NCBI RefSeq assembly: GCF_900114495.1
Contig: NZ_FOZI01000002.1
Location: forward strand, 496,001-560,000
From: Dyella sp. OK004
GTDB lineage: Bacteria > Pseudomonadota > Gammaproteobacteria > Xanthomonadales > Rhodanobacteraceae
Direction: 5' to 3'
DNA length: 64,000 nt
Each line of letters begins with the position of its first letter. Position 1 is the first letter of the stretch. The translations under genes and the position numbers were made by a program. Of the stretch, positions 54,727 to 63,864 are shown piece by piece. Below the pieces are notes generated by a model. That model made no database searches and was not told the origin of the DNA. It saw nothing but the letters and a program-made list of their open reading frames with translations.

Positions 54727-55524
54727 ATGACCATTCAGCTCTTCGCCCTGCTCGCCATCACGCTCTATCTCGCTGCCGCGGGAGGCCTCGCGCGGCCGCT
54801 ACTGGGCGGCGGACAGCCGCTGAACAAATCGGCACTAGGGTTGGCCGGCGCGGCCGTGCTGATCCATGCGGGCATTCTGCTCGGCATGCATCGCGGGGCG
54901 GTGGATCTGCATTTCTTCGCCGCCTTGTCGCTGGTCGCCTGCGTGGTCTCGGCGCTTACCTTGCTGGTAAACATGACCCGCCCGGTCGCCGCGCTCGGGG
55001 TGATCGTATTTCCGCTCACCGCACTGCTGCTGGCGGCAGACAGCTACCTCGCCCCCACCACCGCGCCACTCGCGCTGGACTGGCAGATCAAGCTGCATGT
55101 GACGGTGGCCCTGCTGGCCTTCAGCGTGCTGTCGATCGCCGCCGTACTGGCCATCCTGCTGGCAGTACAGGAGCGCGCTCTGCGCCATCGCCAGTTCGGC
55201 CCGTGGCTGCGAGCCCTGCCACCGCTGACGCTGACGGAAACATTGCTGTTCCGCCTGATCGGCGCCGGCTTCCTGCTGCTTACGCTGACGCTCATCACCG
55301 GCGCGCTGTTCGTAGGCGACCTGTTCGGCCAGCACCTGATCCACAAGACCGTGCTTTCGATCATCGCCTGGCTGGTGTTCGGCGCGCTGCTATTCGGACG
55401 CTGGCGCTACGGCTGGCGCGGACGCAGCGCAGTGAATCTCACCCTGATCGGCATGGGCGTGCTGCTGCTAGCGTTCTTCGGCACCAAGGCCGTGCTGGAA
55501 CTGATCCTTCATCGCACGGCCTGA
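54727..55524 (+). CDS. CcsA/YpjD-like cytochrome c assembly-family membrane protein
   Basis: A 265-residue protein with eight predicted membrane helices, of the cytochrome c assembly (CcmC/CcsA) superfamily found divergent from ffh in many gammaproteobacteria. The conserved His of the haem-handling motif region (WQIKLHVTVALLAFSVLSIAAVLAI, QHLIHKTVLSIIAWLVF) are present. Its true role is not established; CorE-type magnesium or haem functions have been proposed for relatives. The start at 54727 begins the first helix. Confidence 0.85.
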   Translation: MTIQLFALLAITLYLAAAGGLARPLLGGGQPLNKSALGLAGAAVLIHAGILLGMHRGAVDLHFFAALSLVACVVSALTLLVNMTRPVAALGVIVFPLTALLLAADSYLAPTTAPLALDWQIKLHVTVALLAFSVLSIAAVLAILLAVQERALRHRQFGPWLRALPPLTLTETLLFRLIGAGFLLLTLTLITGALFVGDLFGQHLIHKTVLSIIAWLVFGALLFGRWRYGWRGRSAVNLTLIGMGVLLLAFFGTKAVLELILHRTA

Positions 55525-55551
55525 TCTCTTCCTGACAGTGCAGGAGTCCTC

Positions 55552-56160
55552 ATGAAACTGATCGGCATGCTCGACTCGCCCTTTGTCCGCCGCGCGGCGA
55601 TCACGCTGACGCTGAAAGGCATTCCGTTCGAACACCTGTCGCTGTCGGTGTTCCGCAACTTCAGCGAATTCCAGTCGATCAACCCTCTGGTGAAAGCGCC
55701 CACGCTGATCGGCGATGAAGGCTGGCAGATGGTGGATTCGTCGATGATCATCGACTGGGCAGAATCCATCGGCACCGGCGCCAGCCTGATGCCAGGCGAA
55801 CCCACGGCACGCCTACGCGCACTGCGCCTGCTCGGACTCGCGCTGACCGCCTGCGAAAAGAGTGTGCAGATCGTCTATGAAGGCAAACGCGACGAGAACC
55901 ATCGCGACCCCAGCTGGCTGAGCCGCGTCGAAGGCCAACTCGCCTCGGCGTACGCAGCACTGGAACAGGAAGCCACCGGCCGCCACGGCTGGCTGGTTGG
56001 CGAGACCCTGACCCAGGCAGATATCACCGTGGCCGTGGCCTGGGGCTTTACCCAGCTTATGCAGCCCGAGTTAATCACCACGGCGCGCCATCCCGCGCTT
56101 GCCGCATTGTCAGCGCGCGCGGAGCAGTTGCCTGCCTTCATGGCGCTGCCGCCGACCTGA
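55552..56160 (+). CDS. Glutathione S-transferase-family protein
   Basis: A 202-residue GST. The N-terminal thioredoxin-like domain (MKLIGMLDSPFVRRAAITLTLKGIPFEHL, with the conserved cis-Pro region VKAPTLIGDEGWQMVDSSMII) is followed by an all-helical C-terminal domain (HGWLVGETLTQADITVAVAW). The catalytic residue is probably the Ser in DSPFVRR. The substrate is unknown. It lies 27 bp after the CcsA-like gene. Confidence 0.9.
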   Translation: MKLIGMLDSPFVRRAAITLTLKGIPFEHLSLSVFRNFSEFQSINPLVKAPTLIGDEGWQMVDSSMIIDWAESIGTGASLMPGEPTARLRALRLLGLALTACEKSVQIVYEGKRDENHRDPSWLSRVEGQLASAYAALEQEATGRHGWLVGETLTQADITVAVAWGFTQLMQPELITTARHPALAALSARAEQLPAFMALPPT

Positions 56161-56185
56161 GTCGACGGCAGCCATGCCTGCACGC

Positions 56186-57877
56186 TCAGGCGCGCTCGGC
56201 TGCCATGCCATCTACGGCAACTTCCTGCTTGCGCACAAAAGCGCGGCGGGCCAGGTGATAGGCCGGATCCGGCCCGAAGAAATTGCGCTGCATCTCTGCC
56301 AGCTCTTCTTCGGCGTAACGCGCCAGCGGTTTGCTCTGCTCATCGTCGCGCCGATGCTCGGCTTTATCGGAGAGCGTCTTGCGCCACAGACGCACCTCAT
56401 TACCCGGCGCCAATTCCGCGTCGAGAGCTTCAAATACGCCCTCCCCCGACACGACGCCATCGAGCAGGCCGATACGCTGCGCGCGTGCCGTACCCAAGGG
56501 CTGCAGGGATTCCGTCAACAATCGCGCCGCTGTATCGCCCACGCGCTTCGGCAACAGGTAGGTCCAATACTCCGAACCGTACAGACCGCCCATGCCCTTG
56601 TAGTGAGGATTAAGCACGATGCCTTCCCGCGCGTAGACGCGATCCGCCGCCAGCGCCAGGATCACGCCACCCGCACCTGCATTGCCGCGCATCAGCGAAA
56701 CCGTCCGCTTGTCGTCAGTCAGCACGATCTCGCGCACCAGCGCGTTCATGGCCAGGATGTTGTTCCACGATTCCTGTGCCGGATCCGCCGCGGCCTCGAT
56801 CGCATTGAGGTCGATGCCGTTGGACCAGAAATCCTCACCACCGCACAGCACGAGAGTACGTGTGGGCCGCGCGCGCGCATGCCGATACGCCGCCAACATG
56901 CGCTCCAGCACAACGGTGCTCATCGCACCATTCATCAGATCGAAGGACAGATAGCCGTTGTGTCCTTGCTCGCGATAGCGGATCGGTTGCCAAGTCGGCA
57001 CCGAAGGCCGTGCATGGGGAGCGAGGGTGCGCTTAGGCACATCACCGAGCCGATCCGCTAGCACTTGGGTGGCCGGCAACTTGATGTCGTATCGCGGATC
57101 GTCCGGGCGTAGCCCCTGACGGCGGCGCAGATGACTGATCCACAACGCACCGTCGCCACAGGCAACGCATACCGCATCATCGCGCTTCGCCAGTAGTTCG
57201 CCGGGCTTGCCACGCAGGCGCCCTTCGGGATGCGCGCCATAGAGACGTACCTTGATGCCAGCAAGCGTGGCCTGTAGACCGGGCGCACTGTCGGCGGAAC
57301 GGATGTGTCGCAACACGCGCTCCACGGATGCATCCCAATCGATCTGACGATCCGCCTGCCGGCACGGCGGCCGTTCGCGTCCGCTGGCCGCCGGGATATA
57401 GGCGCCAAAAGGCGGACGGTGCTCTGCCTGGAATCGTTCCAGTGCTTCATGGATCGCGCGCATGGCGATATCGGTGGTTTCGCGTCGGTAGATTGCGCTC
57501 TTGCTAGCCTCGCGCAACGGAAATTCCTGGTGCGCCCAGATCGGCCCGCCGTCCATTTCCTCGCGCGCCTCCAGTACTGTCACACCCCATGAAGGTTCGC
57601 CTTCAAGCAAGGCCCAATCCAGTGCCGAAGGCCCGCGATCGCCTGGAATGCCGGGATGCACGATCAAGCAAGTGTATTTGCGCCACACACTGCCAGGAAT
57701 GGCGGACTTGAGCATCGGTGCGATGATCAGCTCCGGACGAAAACGTTGCGCCGCCGCTTCCATCTGCGAACCGTGACTTACCTCAGCGATATCGAGGTGA
57801 TGCCCGAGTTCTTCCAACTCGACCTGGGCGCGTTGGGACAATCCGTTGTGGCGAGTGCACAGAAACAAAATCCGCAT
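56186..57877 (-). CDS. hypX: HypX-like hydrogenase maturation protein (formyltransferase + enoyl-CoA hydratase fusion)
   Basis: A 563-residue two-domain protein. The N-terminal half (about 1-280) is a formyl-THF hydrolase/transferase fold (IVHPGIPGDRGPSALDWALLEGEPSWGVTVLEAREEMDGGPIWA), and the C-terminal half is a crotonase fold (RTLVLCGGEDFWSNGIDLN, GNAGAGGVILALAADRVYAR, GSEYWTYLLPKRVG). HypX proteins make CO for aerobic [NiFe]-hydrogenase from formyl-THF. No hydrogenase gene is in the window. AAGGAGAGCGAC precedes the ATG at 57877; the longer frame upstream is not supported. A different formyl-transfer role is possible. Confidence 0.8.
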   Translation of the reverse strand: MRILFLCTRHNGLSQRAQVELEELGHHLDIAEVSHGSQMEAAAQRFRPELIIAPMLKSAIPGSVWRKYTCLIVHPGIPGDRGPSALDWALLEGEPSWGVTVLEAREEMDGGPIWAHQEFPLREASKSAIYRRETTDIAMRAIHEALERFQAEHRPPFGAYIPAASGRERPPCRQADRQIDWDASVERVLRHIRSADSAPGLQATLAGIKVRLYGAHPEGRLRGKPGELLAKRDDAVCVACGDGALWISHLRRRQGLRPDDPRYDIKLPATQVLADRLGDVPKRTLAPHARPSVPTWQPIRYREQGHNGYLSFDLMNGAMSTVVLERMLAAYRHARARPTRTLVLCGGEDFWSNGIDLNAIEAAADPAQESWNNILAMNALVREIVLTDDKRTVSLMRGNAGAGGVILALAADRVYAREGIVLNPHYKGMGGLYGSEYWTYLLPKRVGDTAARLLTESLQPLGTARAQRIGLLDGVVSGEGVFEALDAELAPGNEVRLWRKTLSDKAEHRRDDEQSKPLARYAEEELAEMQRNFFGPDPAYHLARRAFVRKQEVAVDGMAAERA

Positions 57878-58024
57878 GTCGCTCTCCTTGATAAGTGCGT
57901 TGTCACGCACGGGAGCGGCGATGCTGACAGTGGCCCGGGCCGGCGACGTTGATCTATTGCACAGCCCGATAATCGGATATCCGGCGCCGAAGAGTCGACG
58001 AATATGCACGTCCGAAAAGTTTCA

Positions 58025-58040
58025 GAATTCACATGAATTC
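58025..58040. promoter_or_regulatory. Palindrome GAATTCA-CA-TGAATTC upstream of hypX
   Basis: Seven-base arms around CA, in the 202-bp gap between radA and hypX, about 148 bp upstream of the hypX start. It is a candidate regulator site. No protein can be named. Confidence 0.3.
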
Positions 58041-58079
58041 CACGCGCGGCATGCTGCGCGCCTGGCATTCGATATGAAC

Positions 58080-59462
58080 CTATCGCGTTGCGTCGATGGC
58101 CTGCGAAAGACGCTCCACACCGACCACTTCCATATCCCCCACGCGGCCTTTCTTGGGTGCGTTCGCCTTCGGCACGATGGCCCGCTGGAAGCCGTGATGT
58201 GCGGCCTCCTTCAAACGCTCTTCGCCGTTCGGCACCGGGCGGATCTCACCTGACAAACCCACTTCGCCAAAGGCTACGGCCTTTTCCGGCAACGGACGAT
58301 CACGCAGGCTGGATAGCACGGCCAGCAGCACCGGCAAGTCGGCCGCGGTTTCCTGCACACGGATACCGCCCACAACATTGACGAAGACGTCCTGGTCATA
58401 CGCAGCCACGCCCCCGTGCCGATGCAACACCGCCAGCAACATCGCGAGGCGGTTCTGTTCAAGACCCAGCGCCACGCGACGCGGATTACCCAGCGACGAC
58501 TGATCAACCAGCGCCTGCACTTCCACCAGCAACGGGCGCGTGCCTTCGCGAGTCACCATCACCGCGCTGCCTGAGGTTGGACCGGAATGCGCTGAGAGAA
58601 AAATTGCCGAAGGGTTGGGCACTTCGCGCAGCCCTTTCTCGGACATGGCGAACACACCGAGCTCGTTCACGGCGCCGAAGCGGTTCTTGAATGCACGCAG
58701 CACACGAAAACGACTGCCGGACTCGCCTTCGAAATACAGCACGGCGTCCACCATGTGTTCCAGTACGCGCGGGCCGGCGATGCCACCCTCTTTGGTGACA
58801 TGCCCCACGAGGAACACCGACGTGCCAGTTTCCTTGGCGAAACGCGTGAGCTTGGCCGCCGATTCGCGCACCTGGCTGACCGAACCCGGTGCAGCCGTAA
58901 GCAGTTCGGTCCAGATGGTCTGGATGGAGTCGATCACCAGCACGCGCGGACGCGACGCCACCGCCTGCTCGAGAATGCGCTCGATGCAGGTTTCGGCGAG
59001 CGCATGCAGCGGACCCAGCGGCAAGTCCAGGCGCTGAGCGCGGGCAGCCACCTGCCCCAGCGATTCCTCGCCGGTGACGTAAACGCTGGGAAGCTGCTCA
59101 CCCAGTTTGCCAAGCATCTGCAACAGCAGGGTCGATTTGCCGATGCCGGGATCGCCGCCGATCAGCACCACCGAACCATCGACCAGCCCACCACCCAGCA
59201 CGCGATCCAGCTCGCTAATACCGGTAAGCGTGCGCATTTCCGCGGTCAGCGCCACCGAGGTCAACGGCGTGATCTTGGGCGCCCCGGCTGCCGCGCCCGC
59301 ATATCCGCTGCTGCTGCGTGCGGCGCCGGCGGATTTCACCGCAGGCTGCACCACGAATTCGCTCAGCGTGTTCCAGACGCCGCATTCGATGCACTGGCCC
59401 TGCCATTTCGAATGCTCCGCGCCGCAATCGGCGCAGACATAGGCGGTCTTGGCTTTGGCCAT
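58080..59462 (-). CDS. radA: DNA repair protein RadA
   Basis: A 460-residue RecA-like branch-migration ATPase. The zinc finger is Cys10, Cys13, Cys24 and Cys27. Walker A is GGDPGIGKSTLLLQ; the RadA-specific KNRFG motif is AFKNRFGAVNELG. The C-terminal Lon-like domain is present. Length and order are normal for RadA/Sms. Confidence 0.96.
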   Translation of the reverse strand: MAKAKTAYVCADCGAEHSKWQGQCIECGVWNTLSEFVVQPAVKSAGAARSSSGYAGAAAGAPKITPLTSVALTAEMRTLTGISELDRVLGGGLVDGSVVLIGGDPGIGKSTLLLQMLGKLGEQLPSVYVTGEESLGQVAARAQRLDLPLGPLHALAETCIERILEQAVASRPRVLVIDSIQTIWTELLTAAPGSVSQVRESAAKLTRFAKETGTSVFLVGHVTKEGGIAGPRVLEHMVDAVLYFEGESGSRFRVLRAFKNRFGAVNELGVFAMSEKGLREVPNPSAIFLSAHSGPTSGSAVMVTREGTRPLLVEVQALVDQSSLGNPRRVALGLEQNRLAMLLAVLHRHGGVAAYDQDVFVNVVGGIRVQETAADLPVLLAVLSSLRDRPLPEKAVAFGEVGLSGEIRPVPNGEERLKEAAHHGFQRAIVPKANAPKKGRVGDMEVVGVERLSQAIDATR

Positions 59463-59541
59463 GGGGATTCCCTGCGTACGGAAAAGGCGAGCTTAGCCTG
59501 CCGCCATCGCAAACCGCGAGACGCGGAGTCTCTGTGCGAAG

Positions 59542-60630
59542 TCAGTTTTCGTCTTCGACGAACAGCACGCGCTTGGTCATGCCGCAGGTAAGGTCGTAGG
59601 AGATCGTGCCGGCCTGCGCCGCGATGTCTTCGACCGGAAGTTCCGGCCCCCACAGCGTCACCCGGTCGCCCACCTTGGCTTGCGGCGCATCGCGCAGATC
59701 CAGCGTGATCAGATCCATCGAGACGCGACCGACCAACGGCACCCGCCGATCACCGACCAGCACCGGTGTGCCGGACACTGCGCTGCGCGGATAGCCGTCG
59801 CCATAGCCGACGGCGGCGACACCGATCGGCATGTCTTCCGGACAGGTCCAGATGCCGTTGTAGCCGATGCGCTCACCGCGACGGATGTGATTGATCGCCA
59901 CCAGGCGTGTCTGCAGGGTCATGACCAGGCGAAAACCGAAATCGGCCCCGGTCTTGCCAGCCACCACCGAGAGGCCATACAGCAAGCCACCCGTGCGCAC
60001 CCAGTCGGCGCGCGCTTCGGGCCAACCGAGCACACCGGCAGAGTTGGAAAGCGCGCGAGGGCCGCTCAGGCCAGTAGTGGCTTCACTGAAACGGCGAATC
60101 TGAGCCGGCGTCTCGGTACTTTCAAACTCTTCCGACTCGGAGAAATGCGTCAGCAAGCCGATTTCCGGATCGATACCCGGCATCGCCGCCAGCCGTGCAT
60201 ACACCTCCGCCACATGCTCCGGCGCAAAGCCGAGCCGATGCATGCCACTGTCCACTTTCAACCAGACCCGCAGCAGTCCGCGCGCCGGAGAAGCCTCGGC
60301 CAGCCATTGCAGTTGCGACTCGTGATGGATTGCCGCATCGAGCTGCAGGCGCTGCATCTCGGCGATGTCGCTGGCACGATCGGGGCCGGACAACACCACA
60401 ATGCGCTGGCGATGCCCCGCCGCACGCAGACGCAGGCCATCGCCCTGGGCCGCCACGGCGAAAGCGTCCGCCGCACCGTCGAGCGCACGCGCCACCCGTT
60501 CCAGTCCATGGCCATAGGCATCGGCCTTGACCACCGCCATCACTTTGGCCGGCGCCGCCATCTCCTTGATGCGGGCGAGGTTGTGGCGCAAGGCGCCGAG
60601 ATGGATGGTGGCGACGGTAGTGCGGCTCAT
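59542..60630 (-). CDS. alr: Alanine racemase
   Basis: A 362-residue PLP racemase supplying D-alanine for peptidoglycan. The PLP Lys is Lys35 in VVKADAYGHG. The second catalytic base lies in RIGYNGIW, and the C-terminal barrel (GRVSMDLITLDLRDAPQAKVGDRVTLWGP) is typical. It is 214 bp after dnaB on the same strand; this gap has no other gene. Confidence 0.95.
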   Translation of the reverse strand: MSRTTVATIHLGALRHNLARIKEMAAPAKVMAVVKADAYGHGLERVARALDGAADAFAVAAQGDGLRLRAAGHRQRIVVLSGPDRASDIAEMQRLQLDAAIHHESQLQWLAEASPARGLLRVWLKVDSGMHRLGFAPEHVAEVYARLAAMPGIDPEIGLLTHFSESEEFESTETPAQIRRFSEATTGLSGPRALSNSAGVLGWPEARADWVRTGGLLYGLSVVAGKTGADFGFRLVMTLQTRLVAINHIRRGERIGYNGIWTCPEDMPIGVAAVGYGDGYPRSAVSGTPVLVGDRRVPLVGRVSMDLITLDLRDAPQAKVGDRVTLWGPELPVEDIAAQAGTISYDLTCGMTKRVLFVEDEN

Positions 60631-60844
60631 GATTCCAGTTTCGTCGCGTCACGCGGATCGCGGCGGCTTCGTAGCAAAGGGAAAGCCGGACGAGGTTCAA
60701 CGGCTCCGGCGAACGTAAACAGCGCGAGAGGTTACCAGCCCTCGCCGCCGTCTACCTTCAACCTTAGGACCGGAGCCGGATGAGCAGATGGCGCGGCAAG
60801 GGAAATTTGCGGGCAAGGTATCCCCTGCCCGACGATCCGCGCCG

Positions 60845-62239
60845 TTACTCGAAAGCCCCGACGAAGGAGTCCGGCGCGTAGTTTTCGAACTTGGTGTAGT
60901 GACCCAGGAAGGTCAGCTTCACCGTGTCGGTGGGACCGTTACGCTGCTTGCCGATAATGATCTCGGCCAGGCCTTTGTCCGGCGATTCTTTGTTGTAGTA
61001 CTCGTCGCGGTAGATAAACATGATCACGTCCGCGTCCTGCTCGATAGCGCCGGATTCGCGCAAGTCGGACATCATCGGACGCTTGTCGGCGCGCTGCTCC
61101 AGTGAGCGGTTGAGCTGCGACAGCGCAATCACCGGACAGTTGAGCTCCTTCGCCAGACCCTTGAGCGAGCGCGAGATCTCGGAGATCTCGGTCGCGCGGT
61201 TTTCCTTGTTGCCTGGCACCTGCATCAGCTGCAGATAGTCGACCACGATCAGACCCAGGCCACCGTTCTCGCGATGGATGCGGCGCGAGCGCGAACGCAT
61301 TTCCACCGGAGAGAGGCTGGGCGTGTCGTCAATGAAGATCTTCGCCTCGGACAGGATCGCGATGGCATTGGTGACGCGCGGCCAATCTTCTTCGGCCAAG
61401 TCGCCATTGCGCAGATGCTGCTGATGGATGCGGCCAATCGAGGAAATCATACGGAATGCCAGCTGCGAAGCCGACATTTCCATCGAGAAGATCACCACCG
61501 CCTTTTTGCCGCGCAACGCAGCGGACTCGGCAATGTTCACCGAAAACGCCGTCTTGCCCATCGACGGACGCGCCGCGACGATGATCAGGTCCGACGGCTG
61601 CAGGCCAGAAGTCAGTTCATCGAGATCGGTGAACCCAGTGGAGATACCAGTGAGCTGGCCGCGATTCTCGTAACGCTCGGACAGCAGGCGGAAGGCGTCC
61701 TTGACGGCCTCGCGCATGGTGACCGTGTCTTTCTTGCCGCGCGCGCCGGACTCCGCAATCTTGAATACGCGCTGCTCCGCACTCTCTAGCACCTCCTGCA
61801 CGCTCCGACCCTCGGGGCGGTAACCGTCCTCGGTGGTTTCGACACCAGCGTCGATCAGCTGCCGCAGGATGGATTTCTCGCGCACGATGTCGGCGTAGGC
61901 AGCGATATTCGCCGCGCTCGGCGTGCCATTCGCCAGCTCGATCAGGTACGCCGCACCGCCGACCATCTCGGCCAGGCTGTTGGCCTCGAACCAGTCGCCA
62001 AGGGTCACCGCATCGCAGGGCATACCCTTGTTCGCCAGCTCGGTGATGGCGCGCCAGATCAGGCGATGGTCCTTGCGATAGAAGTCCTGCTCGCTGAGGC
62101 GGTCGGCTACCTTGTCCAGCGCATCCGGGGCCAGCATCAGGCCGCCCAGCACCGCCTGTTCCGCATCGATGGAATGCGGCGGCACACGCAGCGCCTCAAT
62201 GGCAGCGTTGCCGGACTTGCGATCGGGTGCAAAGGACAT
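60845..62239 (-). CDS. dnaB: Replicative DNA helicase DnaB
   Basis: A 464-residue hexameric helicase. The N-terminal helical domain starts after residue 15 (VPPHSIDAEQAVLGGLML). Walker A is ARPSMGKTAFSVNIA and Walker B-like IVVDYLQLM. The C-terminal motif LRESGAIEQDADVIMFIYRDEYYN identifies DnaB. The start at 62239 has a GGAG-type site; the 60 codons upstream are noncoding. DnaA-box-like sequences lie about 100 bp upstream. Confidence 0.97.
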   Translation of the reverse strand: MSFAPDRKSGNAAIEALRVPPHSIDAEQAVLGGLMLAPDALDKVADRLSEQDFYRKDHRLIWRAITELANKGMPCDAVTLGDWFEANSLAEMVGGAAYLIELANGTPSAANIAAYADIVREKSILRQLIDAGVETTEDGYRPEGRSVQEVLESAEQRVFKIAESGARGKKDTVTMREAVKDAFRLLSERYENRGQLTGISTGFTDLDELTSGLQPSDLIIVAARPSMGKTAFSVNIAESAALRGKKAVVIFSMEMSASQLAFRMISSIGRIHQQHLRNGDLAEEDWPRVTNAIAILSEAKIFIDDTPSLSPVEMRSRSRRIHRENGGLGLIVVDYLQLMQVPGNKENRATEISEISRSLKGLAKELNCPVIALSQLNRSLEQRADKRPMMSDLRESGAIEQDADVIMFIYRDEYYNKESPDKGLAEIIIGKQRNGPTDTVKLTFLGHYTKFENYAPDSFVGAFE

Positions 62240-62335
62240 CGAGTCTCCTCGCGACGTGGCGGGCGAGTCCGACCAACGTTGGTCGTCAGACTCAGAGGAT
62301 ACGCGGCGTTTTCTCATGCGGCGAGACAATAACTC

Positions 62336-62365
62336 TGTGGATAAGCTGTGGGTCGCGGTGGATAA
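62336..62365. promoter_or_regulatory. Two DnaA-box-like sequences upstream of dnaB
   Basis: TGTGGATAA (62336-62344) is the exact complement of TTATCCACA, the consensus DnaA box. GGTGGATAA (62357-62365) differs by one base. They lie about 100 bp upstream of dnaB. Regulation by DnaA is plausible but chance matches cannot be excluded. Confidence 0.5.
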
Positions 62366-62383
62366 AACCGCGCTTGCTACCAA

Positions 62384-62410
62384 AGCAAACGGGCGCCCGA
62401 GGGCGCCCGT
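62384..62410 (-). terminator. Terminator of the rpsF-rpsR-rplI operon
   Basis: Arms ACGGGCGCCC (62389-62398) and GGGCGCCCGT (62401-62410), with T-rich sequence (TTTGCTTT) following on the minus strand. It lies 28 bp after the rplI stop. Confidence 0.8.
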
Positions 62411-62438
62411 CTGGATCAAAGCAGGCGATGGGTGCGGC

Positions 62439-62888
62439 TTACTTCTCGCCGACCACGATCACCTTGACCGAGCTCTGCACATCAGCGTGCAGCGCGATCA
62501 CGACATCGAACTCGCCGGTGGCGCGGATCGGGCCTTCGCCCTGGATCACTTCGTTCTTGTGCACGTCATGACCGATGGCCTGCAGGGCCTCGGAGATCTC
62601 GCGCGGACCGACCGAGCCATACAGCTTGCCTTCCGGGCTGGAATGCGCGGCGATGGTCACCGACACATCAACCAGCTTGGCCTGGCGGGCCTGGGCATCG
62701 GACAGCTGCTTGTTGGCCTTGGCTTCGTACTCAGCGCGGCGCTTCTCGAAGGCTTCGAGGTTGGCGGCGTTGATCGGCACGGCCTTGCCCTGCGGCAGCA
62801 GGTAGTTACGGCCGTAACCCGGCTTGACCTTGACCTTGTCGCCCAGGTTGCCGAGGTTGCGGACTTTTTCGAGAAGAATCAGTTCCAT
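62439..62888 (-). CDS. rplI: 50S ribosomal protein L9
   Basis: A 149-residue bL9: an N-terminal RNA-binding lobe ([38 protein letters not shown]), a long central helix and a C-terminal lobe. Length is normal. It lies 101 bp after rpsR. Confidence 0.98.
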   Translation of the reverse strand: MELILLEKVRNLGNLGDKVKVKPGYGRNYLLPQGKAVPINAANLEAFEKRRAEYEAKANKQLSDAQARQAKLVDVSVTIAAHSSPEGKLYGSVGPREISEALQAIGHDVHKNEVIQGEGPIRATGEFDVVIALHADVQSSVKVIVVGEK

Positions 62889-62989
62889 GGTGGTTCCTTT
62901 TCGTTAGCACCGGTGTGGCCCGGCGCAGCCGTGGACGGTTGTCCGAAGGGTTGACCGCCACGCCCGGCCGGGGCCGGGCGTGGTTTCGA

Positions 62990-63220
62990 TCAGACGTCGT
63001 GGTTGTCGGTGTAGGGCAGCAGCGCCAGGAAGCGCGCGCGCTTCACAGCAATGGCCAGCTGACGCTGGTAGCGAGCCTTGGTACCGGTGATGCGGCTGGG
63101 AACGATCTTGCCGTTCTCAGTGATGTACTGGCGCAAGGTGTTGAGATCCTTGTAATCGATCTCTTTGACCTTTTCGGCCGTGAAGCGGCAGAACTTGCGG
63201 CGGCGGAAGAACTTGGACAT
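62990..63220 (-). CDS. rpsR: 30S ribosomal protein S18
   Basis: A 76-residue bS18 ([70 protein letters not shown] pattern). It pairs with S6 in the platform of the 30S subunit. It lies 14 bp after rpsF. Confidence 0.98.
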   Translation of the reverse strand: MSKFFRRRKFCRFTAEKVKEIDYKDLNTLRQYITENGKIVPSRITGTKARYQRQLAIAVKRARFLALLPYTDNHDV

Positions 63221-63234
63221 GGCTGGGCTCCTGA

Positions 63235-63669
63235 TCAGTCGTCGCTGTCGCGATCGTTGTCGCGGTCGTCACGGCCACCACGCGGGCGGTCGTCACCATC
63301 ACTGTCGTCGTCGCGGCGACGCGAGGACTTGGCGTCATCCTTTTCCTTCGACTTCAGGATGAAGGACTGCTCGGTATCAGCTTCGTCGCGCTTGACCACC
63401 AGGTGGCGCAGCACGGCGTCGTTGAAGCGGAAACCCGACTCCAGCTCGTTCAGCGCGTTCTGGCTGACTTCGATGTTGAGCATGACGTAGTGAGCCTTCG
63501 CCAGGTTCACGATCGGGTACGCCAGCTGGCGGCGGCCCCAATCTTCCAGGCGATGGATCTTGCCGCCGTCGGTTTCGATCAGCGCTTTGTAGCGCTCGAT
63601 CATGGCCGGGACCTGCTCGCTCTGGTCAGGGTGGACCAGGAACACAACTTCGTAATGTCGCAGGGACAT
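63235..63669 (-). CDS. rpsF: 30S ribosomal protein S6
   Basis: A 144-residue bS6 with the normal domain at residues 1-100 ([27 protein letters not shown]) and an acidic/Arg tail of Asp, Arg and Gly ([22 protein letters not shown]), similar in kind to the variable tails of other S6 proteins. The start at 63669 has AAGGAGTT upstream. It leads the operon with rpsR and rplI. Confidence 0.97.
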   Translation of the reverse strand: MSLRHYEVVFLVHPDQSEQVPAMIERYKALIETDGGKIHRLEDWGRRQLAYPIVNLAKAHYVMLNIEVSQNALNELESGFRFNDAVLRHLVVKRDEADTEQSFILKSKEKDDAKSSRRRDDDSDGDDRPRGGRDDRDNDRDSDD

Positions 63670-63703
63670 TGTTGGGTAACTCCTTGTGGATGCGGCCTTG
63701 CGG

Positions 63704-63737
63704 CCTTGCAGCCTCCCGTCGGTACGGTGAGGCAAGG
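63704..63737 (-). promoter_or_regulatory. Candidate S6:S18 leader hairpin upstream of rpsF
   Basis: On the minus strand a stem of CCTTG with CAAGG and CCTC with GAGG encloses a loop with two ACCG elements. Its position (about 35-70 bases before the rpsF start) and C-C-G content fit the autoregulatory motif to which S6:S18 binds in many bacteria. The pairing is my reading; a covariance search was not possible. Confidence 0.5.
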
Positions 63738-63864
63738 TCCTGTCCGGGCCTCTTCAGGCTGGACAGAAGCGGAATTGTAAGCGGGCGCAGGTGGTTAGCG
63801 CAAGCGACTGAAATCATTGGGGAGGGGGCCACCCTAAATGGGCGACCCTGGCCGTATCAGCGCC

